In this document: in pieces, positions 1-7,644 of the stretch
Layout: the number at the start of each line of letters is the position of its first letter
How positions within the stretch are numbered: the stretch's first letter is position 1
Source: DATFVA01 sp963743325
Lineage (GTDB): Bacteria > Bacteroidota > Ignavibacteria > Ignavibacteriales > Ignavibacteriaceae
Direction of reading: 5' to 3'
DNA: 64,000 nt
Assembly (NCBI GenBank): GCA_963743325.1
Contig: CAVUOZ010000004.1
Coordinates: 372,001 to 436,000, forward strand
Made by a program: the position numbers and the translations under genes
The notes under the pieces: model-generated
Databases searched by the model: none
Seen by the model: the letters and a program-made list of their open reading frames with translations, nothing else
What the model was told of the DNA's origin: nothing

Positions 1-914
1 TTATTTTTATCTCTCTCTTCATTTAATAATTTTATCTGTTCAATTCCTTTGTCCGGATCAACATAAAGTGAAGCACGAAATCTCATATTCAACTTATGAT
101 TATTCTCGAGATTACGATATGCTGCAGGTTCATTACTTCCTGCATCAAGATAGGCATCGTGTGCAGTTGTAATTCCAAATTTTAGAACCATTGCCTGGTA
201 ATCTTCCAGTCCATTCATAAGCTCTTCAACGGAGTAAGCAGGAAAAATATTTGAAACAAGATCGGCAGCATTCTCACGTAGAGTTCCGGTTGGTTCTTTC
301 GTAAAAGGGTCCCGTTCAATAACTCCTCCAGTTGGATTTATTGTATTCTTATTTATACCTGCTATTTCAAGTGTTTTTGAATTAACCCAGACTGAATGTC
401 CACCATCTGAAGAAAAAGAAACCGGAATATCCCTCACAATTTCGTCAATTATTTTTCTATCTGGTCCGGTCTTAGGGAAGTCCGTATCGCTCCATCCTCT
501 TCCTTTAATATATTTTGCTTTGGGATGAGACACTAAATATTTTTTTATTGCATTCTGAAGTTCAGCAGTAGTTCTAAGGCCGTAAAGGTTTAGTTCATAG
601 AAATAGCGGTAAGAACTAATCGGGTGGCAGTGAGCATCTATAAATCCTGGCAGGAGCATCCTTTTCCCAAGATCAATAACTTTTGTTTTATTACCTATAA
701 AATTGCTTACACCTTGGTCGTCTCCGACAAAAATAAATTTTCCATTTTTAATTGCAACCGCTTCTGCTTTTGAATTAAGGCTGTCAACAGTATAAATAAA
801 ACCATTTTTTAAAACCAGATCTGCATCCTGCTTCTCATTTTGTTGACAGCCGATATAGAAAACACCACTTAAACACAACAGGAAAATATTTAAAACTAAT
901 TTTATAGACTTCAA
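1..914 (-). CDS. YtcJ-like amidohydrolase lipoprotein (partial, C-terminus outside window)
   Basis: About 304 residues of the N-terminal part are visible; the gene runs off the left edge. I chose a TTG start at 914 because it is preceded by an AAGGAAT-type ribosome site and begins a clear lipoprotein signal (MKSIK, hydrophobic core, cysteine at residue 23 after FYIG). The mature protein starts with the amidohydrolase beta-sandwich (ADLVLKNGFIYTVDS), then LPGFIDAHCHP, the metal-binding HxH motif of the superfamily, and later SSDGGHSVWVNSK, typical of the YtcJ/amidohydrolase-3 group. Such enzymes hydrolyse amide or ester bonds with one or two divalent metals; the substrate is unknown. The lipobox predicts membrane anchoring facing the periplasm. 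It lies 12 bases downstream of the racemase gene on the same strand, so the two are probably co-transcribed. Confidence 0.85.
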   Translation of the reverse strand, partial: MKSIKLVLNIFLLCLSGVFYIGCQQNEKQDADLVLKNGFIYTVDSLNSKAEAVAIKNGKFIFVGDDQGVSNFIGNKTKVIDLGKRMLLPGFIDAHCHPISSYRYFYELNLYGLRTTAELQNAIKKYLVSHPKAKYIKGRGWSDTDFPKTGPDRKIIDEIVRDIPVSFSSDGGHSVWVNSKTLEIAGINKNTINPTGGVIERDPFTKEPTGTLRENAADLVSNIFPAYSVEELMNGLEDYQAMVLKFGITTAHDAYLDAGSNEPAAYRNLENNHKLNMRFRASLYVDPDKGIEQIKLLNEERDKN

Positions 915-926
915 ATAGAAATTCCT

Positions 927-2036
927 TTAAGCTTTAAATTCTTTTTTAAGGACAGCCACTTTATTTAATCTTTTATTATCAACCTCAACCCCGATACCCG
1001 CTCCGGTTGGTACATCAATTGTTCCATCTTTATTAAGAATAAACAATGGTTCAGCTATATCTTCCTTGTAGTATCTATTGCTTGCTGATATATCTGCAGG
1101 CAATTTAAAATTAGACAATGAAGCCAGGGCAATATTACCTGCACGTCCGATTCCTGATTCATCCATTCCTCCATGCCAGACCGGAACATTTTCAGAGGCA
1201 CAATAGTCATGAATGGCTATTGATTCAGTATAACCTCCGACTCTGCCCGGTTTAATATTAATATTTTTGCAACTGCCTGATTCAATTGCAGCTTCTGAAT
1301 CAGCAAGTGAACGAATACTTTCATCAAGACAAATCGGAGTTTTCAGTTCACGCTGTAGTTTAGAGTGATTAAAAATATCCTCATATCCAAGAGGTTGTTC
1401 AATAAGAAGCAGGTTATAATCATCCATTTGTTTTAATATGTCGATATGCTTTAGCTCATACGCTGAATTTGCATCAACCTGGAATAAAATATCCGGAAAT
1501 TCCTGTCTGACAGCCCTGATGAATTTTAGATCTCTACCCGGAGCTATTTTTAATTTAATTCTCTTATAACCCTCATCGAGAAATCCCCTGATCTCATCAA
1601 GGAGCGCTTTAACATTAGGTTTTATTCCAACACTTACACCCACAATTATTTTATTTTGCGTACCACCTAATAATTTTGATAAACTGATCTGTTTCGATTT
1701 TGCAAACAGATCCCATAATGCAGCTTCCAAACCTGCCTTTGCCATTCTATTCCCGCGGATCCAGAATGTTTGATCCAGGTAGTCTTTAGCCTTCGAAATA
1801 TTTTTATTCAAAACAGAGGGAATTAAAAAATCGCTCAAAATGTGCCAGGCAGTTTTGACAGTTTCAGGAGAATAAGAGGGAGCTGGCTCTACAACACATT
1901 CTCCCCAACCCGTAAGTCCTTCGCTTTCAATTTTAACTATGATATGCTCTTCGAATTTTTCTACTCCCAAAGAAGTTTCAAAGGGAGTAATAAGTTCCAT
2001 TTTGGTATGAAAGAGGGTAACTTCTTCTATTAACAT
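927..2036 (-). CDS. enolase-superfamily o-succinylbenzoate synthase / N-acylamino acid racemase
   Basis: A 369-residue member of the NSAR/OSBS branch of the enolase superfamily. Visible motifs are the KxK pair in IKLKIAPG, the metal ligands in FQVDANSAY (Asp), LLIEQPL (Glu) and CLDESI (Asp), the second catalytic lysine in NIKPGRVGG, and the C-terminal HGGMDESGIGRA. These enzymes either dehydrate SHCHC to o-succinylbenzoate in menaquinone synthesis or racemise N-acylamino acids or dipeptides; sequence alone does not separate these, and no other men gene is nearby. The ATG at 2036 is preferred over an upstream in-frame start at 2102 because AAGGAGAG lies just before it and the family begins near MLIEEV. 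It is followed by the lipoprotein amidohydrolase, a context that fits turnover of modified amino acids or peptides. Confidence 0.85.
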   Translation of the reverse strand: MLIEEVTLFHTKMELITPFETSLGVEKFEEHIIVKIESEGLTGWGECVVEPAPSYSPETVKTAWHILSDFLIPSVLNKNISKAKDYLDQTFWIRGNRMAKAGLEAALWDLFAKSKQISLSKLLGGTQNKIIVGVSVGIKPNVKALLDEIRGFLDEGYKRIKLKIAPGRDLKFIRAVRQEFPDILFQVDANSAYELKHIDILKQMDDYNLLLIEQPLGYEDIFNHSKLQRELKTPICLDESIRSLADSEAAIESGSCKNINIKPGRVGGYTESIAIHDYCASENVPVWHGGMDESGIGRAGNIALASLSNFKLPADISASNRYYKEDIAEPLFILNKDGTIDVPTGAGIGVEVDNKRLNKVAVLKKEFKA

Positions 2037-2160
2037 TTTAAAATCTCTCCTTATATTAATAAAAGTCAGATTTAATTTAGTGAGGGAAAGCCATTTAATC
2101 AATCAGTTTCGCACTCAGGAAAAATTATAATATACAATTGAACAAAAACATAGAGTAGAT

Positions 2161-2274
2161 ATGAACAAACTCAATGGCAGGTATAAATTAAATATTGTGG
2201 ATCATGATGAATACGAAATCCGGATAAAAGCAGGAAAATATTATACGATAATAAGAGTGTTAAAAACCAATTAA
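2161..2274 (+). CDS. possible 37-residue hypothetical protein
   Basis: A short open frame (begins MNKLNGRYKLNIVDHDEYE, ends RVLKTN) in the gap between the racemase and the Rrf2 gene. It is lysine-, isoleucine- and tyrosine-rich with no membrane segment and no domain I recognise. Only a weak purine stretch (agag) precedes the ATG. Its stop overlaps the 3' end of the convergent Rrf2 gene by four bases. The composition looks protein-like, but a chance frame of this length is possible. Confidence 0.3.
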   Translation: MNKLNGRYKLNIVDHDEYEIRIKAGKYYTIIRVLKTN

Positions 2275-2750
2275 TTCCTATTACCAATCGGAGTATTATC
2301 CTGTGTAAAATTAGTTACAAGCCAGGATACTTCATCTTCGTTTCCAAGAAGATCTTTTAAAGTTAATTTATCCAGTACGCTGTCGAGAAGCGATTGAACT
2401 TTGCTCCAGAGGGAACGGATAGAGCAGTCAATGGAATTTGTACAGATATTCTGAATACCCGAGTGAATATCACAGAAAGAGGATTCATATAATTTTCCGC
2501 CGAGGGCAGCAAGTACATTCCCGATAACAATTTCATCAGAAGACCGGGCAAGTTTATAACCGCCGGTTTGTCCGCGGCTGCTTTCAATAAATTCTCCGAG
2601 CCGCAGAATACGAAGCAGTTTACCGACATGTGCTGTAGATAATCCCTCTAATTCACTGATTTCGGGAATAGTTAATCCATTAGGTGATTTGGATTTTGCA
2701 ATCCTGATCAGGCAGCGTAAACCATATTCTTCCTGTGTACTGAATTTCAT
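2271..2750 (-). CDS. Rrf2-family transcriptional regulator with three-cysteine cluster motif
   Basis: A 159-residue Rrf2 regulator. The N-terminal winged helix (MKFSTQEEYGLRCLIRIAK) is followed by the recognition region around SRGQTGGYKLAR. Three cysteines at residues 93, 103 and 109 (FCDIHSG, ICTNS, DCSIRSLW) match the Fe-S ligand triad of IscR/NsrR/RsrR-type members, so the protein should bind a cluster and sense iron, oxygen, NO or redox state. It is the last gene of the suf-gene run, 134 bases after the bacilliredoxin gene. That fits a regulator of Fe-S biogenesis, although such regulators more often sit at the 5' end. The target is inferred, not shown. The gap before it holds a perfect hairpin that could separate its expression from the upstream genes. 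Confidence 0.9.
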   Translation of the reverse strand: MKFSTQEEYGLRCLIRIAKSKSPNGLTIPEISELEGLSTAHVGKLLRILRLGEFIESSRGQTGGYKLARSSDEIVIGNVLAALGGKLYESSFCDIHSGIQNICTNSIDCSIRSLWSKVQSLLDSVLDKLTLKDLLGNEDEVSWLVTNFTQDNTPIGNRN

Positions 2751-2816
2751 TGTGATTGACTTTTTATATATAAATTATCTTAAAATTTATCAGTCTGAGT
2801 CTGTCGATGACTGATT

Positions 2817-2851
2817 GACTGTCACACTTCGGCAAGACCAGTGTGACAGTC
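2817..2851. repeat. perfect 12-bp inverted repeat, 11-base loop
   Basis: Arms at 2817-2828 and 2840-2851 (gactgtcacact / agtgtgacagtc) are perfectly complementary, with loop tcggcaagacc. It lies between the bacilliredoxin and Rrf2 genes. There is no T-run on the minus strand immediately after it, so it is not a textbook terminator; it may act as an mRNA stem or be a dispersed palindrome. The cacttcg and gtgacag text resembles the larger element at 31884-32003. Confidence 0.6.
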
Positions 2852-2884
2852 TAAACTATTTTTATTTTAACCTGTTGACTAATT

Positions 2885-3418
2885 TTATCCTTTGTATAAC
2901 GGAATCTTTGATCCGCACTGTACAGCATAAGTTACTTTTTCAAATGCATCAGGAGGAATTGAAGGACCCTGTTTTGTACAGAGTTCATCAAAAGCTTCCC
3001 TGAGATCGTCAGCTATTTCAGATGCTGAACGTCCTTCGATATTATACCTCTGCATAAAGTATAAAAGTTTACCATTTTTAAATAAGGCAATGCTTGGAGA
3101 AGAGGGCGGAAAGCCGCCTATATATTGCCTTATCTTATCAACTGCTTCTCTTTCCTGTCCTGCAAAACCTGTAACAAGTCTGTCGGGAATAACCTTATGC
3201 TGTAAAGCAGTCGAAACTCCCGGTCTTGCACTCCCTGCAGCGCATCCGCAGACAGAGTTAATCATGACAAGTACAGTCTGATCATCATTTACATTTATAG
3301 CTTCATCAACTTCCCGGGGAGTTATCAATTCTTTAAAGCCTACGGCAATTAAAGCATCTCTCATTGGCTGAACAGCGTCCTGATCATAGAGCGGAGGACG
3401 CGACATTATATTGAACAT
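2885..3418 (-). CDS. BrxA/BrxB-family bacilliredoxin
   Basis: A 177-residue thioredoxin-fold protein of the YphP/YqiW (bacilliredoxin) family, recognised by the CGC active site at residues 57-59 (MINSVCGCAAGSARPG) and the following HKVIPDRLVTGFAGQ and FPPSSPSIALFKNGK. Family members reduce mixed disulfides between proteins and bacillithiol. At 177 residues it exceeds the roughly 140-145 usual for Bacillus BrxA/B; the extra C-terminal tail carries another cysteine (168, AVQCGSKIPLYKG). AGGAG six bases ahead of the ATG fixes the start. It follows sufT by 33 bases in the same direction, so it is probably in the suf operon and may protect Fe-S assembly thiols or SufS/SufU cysteines. That link is inferred from position. 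Confidence 0.9.
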   Translation of the reverse strand: MFNIMSRPPLYDQDAVQPMRDALIAVGFKELITPREVDEAINVNDDQTVLVMINSVCGCAAGSARPGVSTALQHKVIPDRLVTGFAGQEREAVDKIRQYIGGFPPSSPSIALFKNGKLLYFMQRYNIEGRSASEIADDLREAFDELCTKQGPSIPPDAFEKVTYAVQCGSKIPLYKG

Positions 3419-3451
3419 TATCTACTCCTATTAATTATTTTGATTTAATCT

Positions 3452-3790
3452 TTATAACATTCCAAGTTCTAATTTGGCAACTTCTGACATCATATCTTTA
3501 TCCCAGGGAGGATTCCATATAAGCTCCACTTTTACATTTTTCACTTCGGGGATTGAAGAAACTTTTTCCTGAACTTCTCCCGGTAAGGAACCGGCAACAG
3601 GGCAGGCCGGGGAAGTAAGTGTCATTTTAACTACCACATCTGCATCATTATCTATCTCTATCTCGTATATCAATCCAAGCTCGAAAATATTAACGGGAAT
3701 CTCCGGGTCATAACATGTTTTGAGCATTGCTATGATTTTTTCTTCCAGTTCCTGTTTATTAATTATTTCAGGTGTTGTTTCCTTTTTCAT
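3452..3790 (-). CDS. sufT: SufT / MIP18-family Fe-S assembly protein (DUF59)
   Basis: A 112-residue DUF59 protein. The conserved family text CYDPEIPVNIFELGLIYEIEI and TLTSPACPVAGSLPGEV is present, including the conserved DPE and the cysteine of the SPACP segment. SufT-type proteins assist maturation of Fe-S proteins with or after the SUF scaffold and are related to the CIA factor MIP18 and to PaaD. The ATG overlaps the sufU stop (ATGA), implying translational coupling. The function is assigned from family and operon position. Confidence 0.9.
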   Translation of the reverse strand: MKKETTPEIINKQELEEKIIAMLKTCYDPEIPVNIFELGLIYEIEIDNDADVVVKMTLTSPACPVAGSLPGEVQEKVSSIPEVKNVKVELIWNPPWDKDMMSEVAKLELGML

Positions 3791-4242
3791 TCAGTTGTAA
3801 CAGTTTTGTTTTCTTCTTTCAAAGCTGAAATCAGAGTGTGCCACGCAAGGCTGGCGCATTTAACCCGGGAAGGGAATTCCCTTACACCGGCAAATACAGC
3901 CATTTTACCGGCTTCCTCGGTATCAATTGTTTCACCAATTTTTCCGGTAATCAGGTGATGAAATTTTTCGAATATTTTTTCAGCTTCTTCGACAGTTTTT
4001 CCTTTAACCATCGTGCTCATCAGGGATGCGGAAGCTTTTGATATTGCACATCCTGATCCCATGAATGAGATATCTTCAATTTTATCATCATCAAGTTTTA
4101 CATAAATATCAATTCTGTCGCCGCATAAAGGATTGTATCCTTCTGCATAGTGATTTGCAGTTTCAAGTCTTTTAAAATTCCTTGGACTTTTATTATGGTC
4201 TAAAATTACCTGCTGGTAAAGTTCTCTTAATTCATTATCCAT
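3787..4242 (-). CDS. sufU: SufU sulfur-transfer / scaffold protein
   Basis: A 151-residue SufU/IscU-like protein. Three conserved cysteines are visible: NPLCGDR (about residue 40), GSGCAIS (about 66) and VKCASLAWHTL (about 128). The insertion between the second and third cysteines (TGKIGETIDTEE and onward) is characteristic of SufU as opposed to IscU. In SufU these residues bind zinc and accept sulfur from SufS, passing it to SufBCD. The ATG overlaps the sufS stop by one base (TGATG), so the two are translationally coupled. No sufE was seen, consistent with SufU being the sulfurtransferase here. Confidence 0.95.
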   Translation of the reverse strand: MDNELRELYQQVILDHNKSPRNFKRLETANHYAEGYNPLCGDRIDIYVKLDDDKIEDISFMGSGCAISKASASLMSTMVKGKTVEEAEKIFEKFHHLITGKIGETIDTEEAGKMAVFAGVREFPSRVKCASLAWHTLISALKEENKTVTTE

Positions 4243-5495
4243 CAGCTGAATGCCTCAATTACTTTTTTAACCCCCTGAACAAGAATATCCGCTTCTTCGA
4301 TTGTGTTATACATTGCAAACGAAGCGCGTGAAGTTGCGGGGATATTAAACCTGTCCATCAAAGGCTGAGTGCAGTGATGTCCTGTCCGCACCGCGATTCC
4401 TTCGTAATCCAAAAAAGTTCCCACATCATGTGGATGCACATTTTTCAGAACAAAGGAAATAACGCTGCTCTTCATAGGAGCAGTTCCGATTATCCTTAAT
4501 CCCTCAATATCAGATAATTCATTCGTAGCATAATCAAGCACCTGCTTTTCATACTTTGAAATAGAATTAAGTCCTATAGAATTAACATAATCTATTGCTG
4601 CACCCAGCCCGATAGCATCTGCAATATTTGATGTTCCTGCTTCAAATTTAAATGGAAGTTCGTTATAAGTTGTTTTAGTAAAAGTAACTTTAGATATCAT
4701 ATCGCCGCCGCCCATAAAAGGAGGCATCTGCTCTAATATTTTTTCTTTACCGTATAAAACTCCGATTCCGGTAGGACCATATAGTTTATGTCCTGAAAAA
4801 GCAAAGAAATCGCAATCGAGTCTCTGTACATCAACAGGGATATGGCTGACGGCCTGAGCCGCATCGAGTAAAACGGGTACTCCATGCCTGTGAGCGATTT
4901 CAATAATTTTTTCAACCGGGTTTATCGTACCAAGGGTATTGGAAACATAGACCACAGAAATAATTTTTGTACGTTCGGTAATTAGTTTTTCGAACTCTTC
5001 AAGTATTAATTCCCCGCTGTCAGTTATCGGCGCTGCTTTAAGGACAGCATTTTTTTCAGCCGCAATAAGCTGCCAGGGAACGATGTTGGAATGGTGTTCC
5101 ATTCCAGTAATAAGAATTTCATCACCTTCATTTAAATTGCTTCTTCCGTAGCTGTTTGATACAAGGTTTATCGATTCAGTTGTTCCGCGGGTAAAGATAA
5201 TCTCTTTTACACTTCCGGCATTTATGAAGTTTTTTACTTTTAATCTTGCACCTTCAAAAGCTGAAGTTGCTTTTTCACTAAGAGTATGAACACCACGATG
5301 AATATTAGAATTCATAGAAGTATAATATTCTGTAAGAGTATCAATTACCTGCAGTGGTTTCTGGTTTGTCGCAGCATTATCAAGGTAGCAAAGCGGTTTT
5401 CCGTGAACTAATGTCCTGAGAATAGGGAAGTTTTCACGGATTTTCATTACATCGAAATAAGATTCCTTTGATAATATTTCAGTTCTCGTATTCAC
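4242..5495 (-). CDS. sufS: SufS cysteine desulfurase
   Basis: A 417-residue PLP enzyme that takes sulfur from L-cysteine for Fe-S assembly. Visible are the PLP Schiff-base lysine 237 in SGHKLYGPTGIG, the EHHSNIVPWQ segment (His135), and the catalytic cysteine 375 in RTGHHCTQPLM. The GTG start at 5495 directly abuts the sufD stop and has CCGGAA upstream. An internal ATG at residue 17 (MKIRENFPIL, position 5447) is also possible because many SufS proteins begin near this segment; its AAAGGAA site is rather distant. It is group II (SufS/CsdA-like), consistent with a SufU partner. Confidence 0.95.
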   Translation of the reverse strand: MNTRTEILSKESYFDVMKIRENFPILRTLVHGKPLCYLDNAATNQKPLQVIDTLTEYYTSMNSNIHRGVHTLSEKATSAFEGARLKVKNFINAGSVKEIIFTRGTTESINLVSNSYGRSNLNEGDEILITGMEHHSNIVPWQLIAAEKNAVLKAAPITDSGELILEEFEKLITERTKIISVVYVSNTLGTINPVEKIIEIAHRHGVPVLLDAAQAVSHIPVDVQRLDCDFFAFSGHKLYGPTGIGVLYGKEKILEQMPPFMGGGDMISKVTFTKTTYNELPFKFEAGTSNIADAIGLGAAIDYVNSIGLNSISKYEKQVLDYATNELSDIEGLRIIGTAPMKSSVISFVLKNVHPHDVGTFLDYEGIAVRTGHHCTQPLMDRFNIPATSRASFAMYNTIEEADILVQGVKKVIEAFS

Positions 5496-6827
5496 TTACA
5501 ATTCCGGATTAAATTTATTTGTCAGTATTTCTTCAAGATAATTTCTTATTGATTCAACTTTAATAGATTTTACAACATCACTCGCAAAAGCATGGATCAG
5601 CATTCCGTGTGCTGCTTTATCTCCTATGCCTCTGCTTTTCAGATAGAAGAGAGCCTCATTTTCCAGCTGCCCTATGGTTGCACCGTGAGAGCATTTAACA
5701 TCATCGGCAAAAATTTCCAGCTGCGGCTTTGTATTTACCAATGCACTATCGGAAAGAATAATATTATTGTTTTCCTGGAATGCATTTGTTTTCTGTGCAT
5801 CGGGACGAACCATTACTTTTCCATTAAATACACCGCGTGATTTTCCGTCAAGAATACCCTTGTAATGTTCATGGCTGTTGCAGTAAGGCTTTGCATGATC
5901 AATCATTGTATGAACATCAAACAGCTGGCTTCCGTCGATCATAAATAAACCGTTCAGCATACACTCGCCGCCGGTATCATTGAAGCGTGTATTAAGGTCA
6001 TTCCTGCTTAATTCCGCACCGAAAGAAATCATATTGGAACTGAAATTACTGTTACGCTCCTGGTCGACTTCCATTCTTGCAATATGAAAGGCGCTTCTGC
6101 TCTCATCCTGAAGCTTTATATGATCCAGGACAGAGTTTTCATCAACAAAAATTTCAGTAACGGTATTAGTGAAATAGACACTATCATCAACCGATGCATA
6201 ATGTTCGATAATTGTTGCCTGTGAATTTTTTCCTGCAATAAAAAGATTTCTCGGCTGGCATAAGATCTTTTCATCCAGTGAGTAGCTTAAATAAAGAATA
6301 TGGACAGGATTTTCAATTATTTTCCCGTCAGGTATATAAATGAACGCTCCGTCCTTCGTGTAGGCAGTGCTTAAAGCAGTAAAAATCTGCTCTTTATAGT
6401 CGGCATACCTGCTGAAATGTTTCCTGACAAGCTCTGAATGATTTTTAATTGCGTCAGCTATACTTCCTGCGATAACTCCCTCAGGCAATTCTTTCAACTC
6501 TGATAATTCTTCTGAGAAGAAGCCATTTACAAAAACCAGAAGCGAATGCTCAAGCTTATCGAATAAATATTTTTGAACCTGCCCTTTATTTATTACGTGT
6601 TTATTTTCAGCAGGAATAAAAGTATGCTTCAGCAAAGGCGCAATGCTCGTATACTTCCACTCCTCATTCCTGGTTGTTGGAAATTCAAGCTTTGAAAAAT
6701 TTGAAATAGCATCTCTCCTGATTTTATGGATTTCAGACGATGCACCGCCGTTCAGGCTGTTTTCAAATTTCCCGAAATTATCTAAATACCAGTTTTTAAT
6801 ATCTTTTATTTCTAAAGTTTCAGCCAT
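5496..6827 (-). CDS. sufD: SufD, Fe-S cluster scaffold subunit
   Basis: A 443-residue SufB/SufD-family protein. The C-terminal core has ADDVKCSHGATIGQLENEALFYLKSRGI, whose histidine corresponds to the cluster-assembly histidine described for E. coli SufD, and ends in LEEILTNKFNPEL. The N-terminal part has the typical SufD text (NEEWKYTSIAPLLK) and a beta-helix middle (LDHIKLQDESRSAFHIA). It forms the SufBC2D scaffold with SufB and SufC. It lies 17 bases after sufC and directly abuts sufS. The ribosome site before the ATG is weak, suggesting coupling to sufC translation. Confidence 0.95.
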   Translation of the reverse strand: MAETLEIKDIKNWYLDNFGKFENSLNGGASSEIHKIRRDAISNFSKLEFPTTRNEEWKYTSIAPLLKHTFIPAENKHVINKGQVQKYLFDKLEHSLLVFVNGFFSEELSELKELPEGVIAGSIADAIKNHSELVRKHFSRYADYKEQIFTALSTAYTKDGAFIYIPDGKIIENPVHILYLSYSLDEKILCQPRNLFIAGKNSQATIIEHYASVDDSVYFTNTVTEIFVDENSVLDHIKLQDESRSAFHIARMEVDQERNSNFSSNMISFGAELSRNDLNTRFNDTGGECMLNGLFMIDGSQLFDVHTMIDHAKPYCNSHEHYKGILDGKSRGVFNGKVMVRPDAQKTNAFQENNNIILSDSALVNTKPQLEIFADDVKCSHGATIGQLENEALFYLKSRGIGDKAAHGMLIHAFASDVVKSIKVESIRNYLEEILTNKFNPEL

Positions 6828-6844
6828 TTTATATTTCTGTTTAA

Positions 6845-7609
6845 TTAATTCTCAACCAGTTGGTTCTTATGTTCTTTAATCCAGTCGTATCCTTTATCTT
6901 CCAGTTCGAGTGCAAGATCTTTCCCGCCTGATTTAACAATCCTGCCGTTATAAAGAACGTGTACGAAATCGGGAACGATATAATTAAGAAGTCTCTGGTA
7001 GTGGGTAACAACGATTGTAGCATTATCTTTATTTTTTAATTTATTTACACCGTTTGCTACAATTTTCAGAGCATCTATATCAAGTCCCGAATCTGTTTCA
7101 TCAAGTATACTTAGCCTCGGTTCGAGCACTGCCATCTGGAAAATTTCATTTCTCTTTTTCTCGCCGCCGGAAAACCCTTCATTAACGGACCTGCTCAAAA
7201 GTTTCTGGTCGAGTTCTACAAGCTTTGTCTTCTCTTTTATCAGAGAAAGAAATTCCATTGCATCAAGTTCTTCTTCACCGCGGTATTTTCTTATTTCATT
7301 TAAAGCCGTTTTTAAAAGATTTGTATTGCTTACTCCCGGGAGTTCAACGGGATATTGAAATGCAAGGAACAATCCCTCCCTTGCACGATCCTCGGGGGAT
7401 AATTTCAGAAGATTCTTACCATTATATGTTACTTCACCTTGAGTAATTTCATACTCTTCTTTTCCTGCCAGAACCTGCGCAAGCGTGCTTTTCCCCGAAC
7501 CGTTTGGTCCCATAATTGCATGGACTTCACCGGCATCAACTTTTAAGTTAATTCCTTTCAGGATTTCCTTGTTTCCGATATTCACGTGTAAATTTTTGAC
7601 TTCTAACAT
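6845..7609 (-). CDS. sufC: SufC, ABC-type ATPase of the SUF complex
   Basis: A 254-residue ABC ATPase. Walker A is GPNGSGKST, the Q-loop is LAFQYPVELPG, the signature is SGGEKKRNE, Walker B is LSILDETDSGLD and the switch histidine is in VVTHYQ. LDETDSGLD and SGGEKKRNEI are the SufC-specific variants, distinguishing it from transporter ATPases. It powers remodelling of the SufB-SufD dimer during cluster assembly in the cytoplasm. AGGA precedes the ATG by eight bases. It sits 35 bases after sufB. Confidence 0.97.
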   Translation of the reverse strand: MLEVKNLHVNIGNKEILKGINLKVDAGEVHAIMGPNGSGKSTLAQVLAGKEEYEITQGEVTYNGKNLLKLSPEDRAREGLFLAFQYPVELPGVSNTNLLKTALNEIRKYRGEEELDAMEFLSLIKEKTKLVELDQKLLSRSVNEGFSGGEKKRNEIFQMAVLEPRLSILDETDSGLDIDALKIVANGVNKLKNKDNATIVVTHYQRLLNYIVPDFVHVLYNGRIVKSGGKDLALELEDKGYDWIKEHKNQLVEN

Positions 7610-7644
7610 TATTTTTTTCCTGTTTGATTAAAATTGATGAAAGT

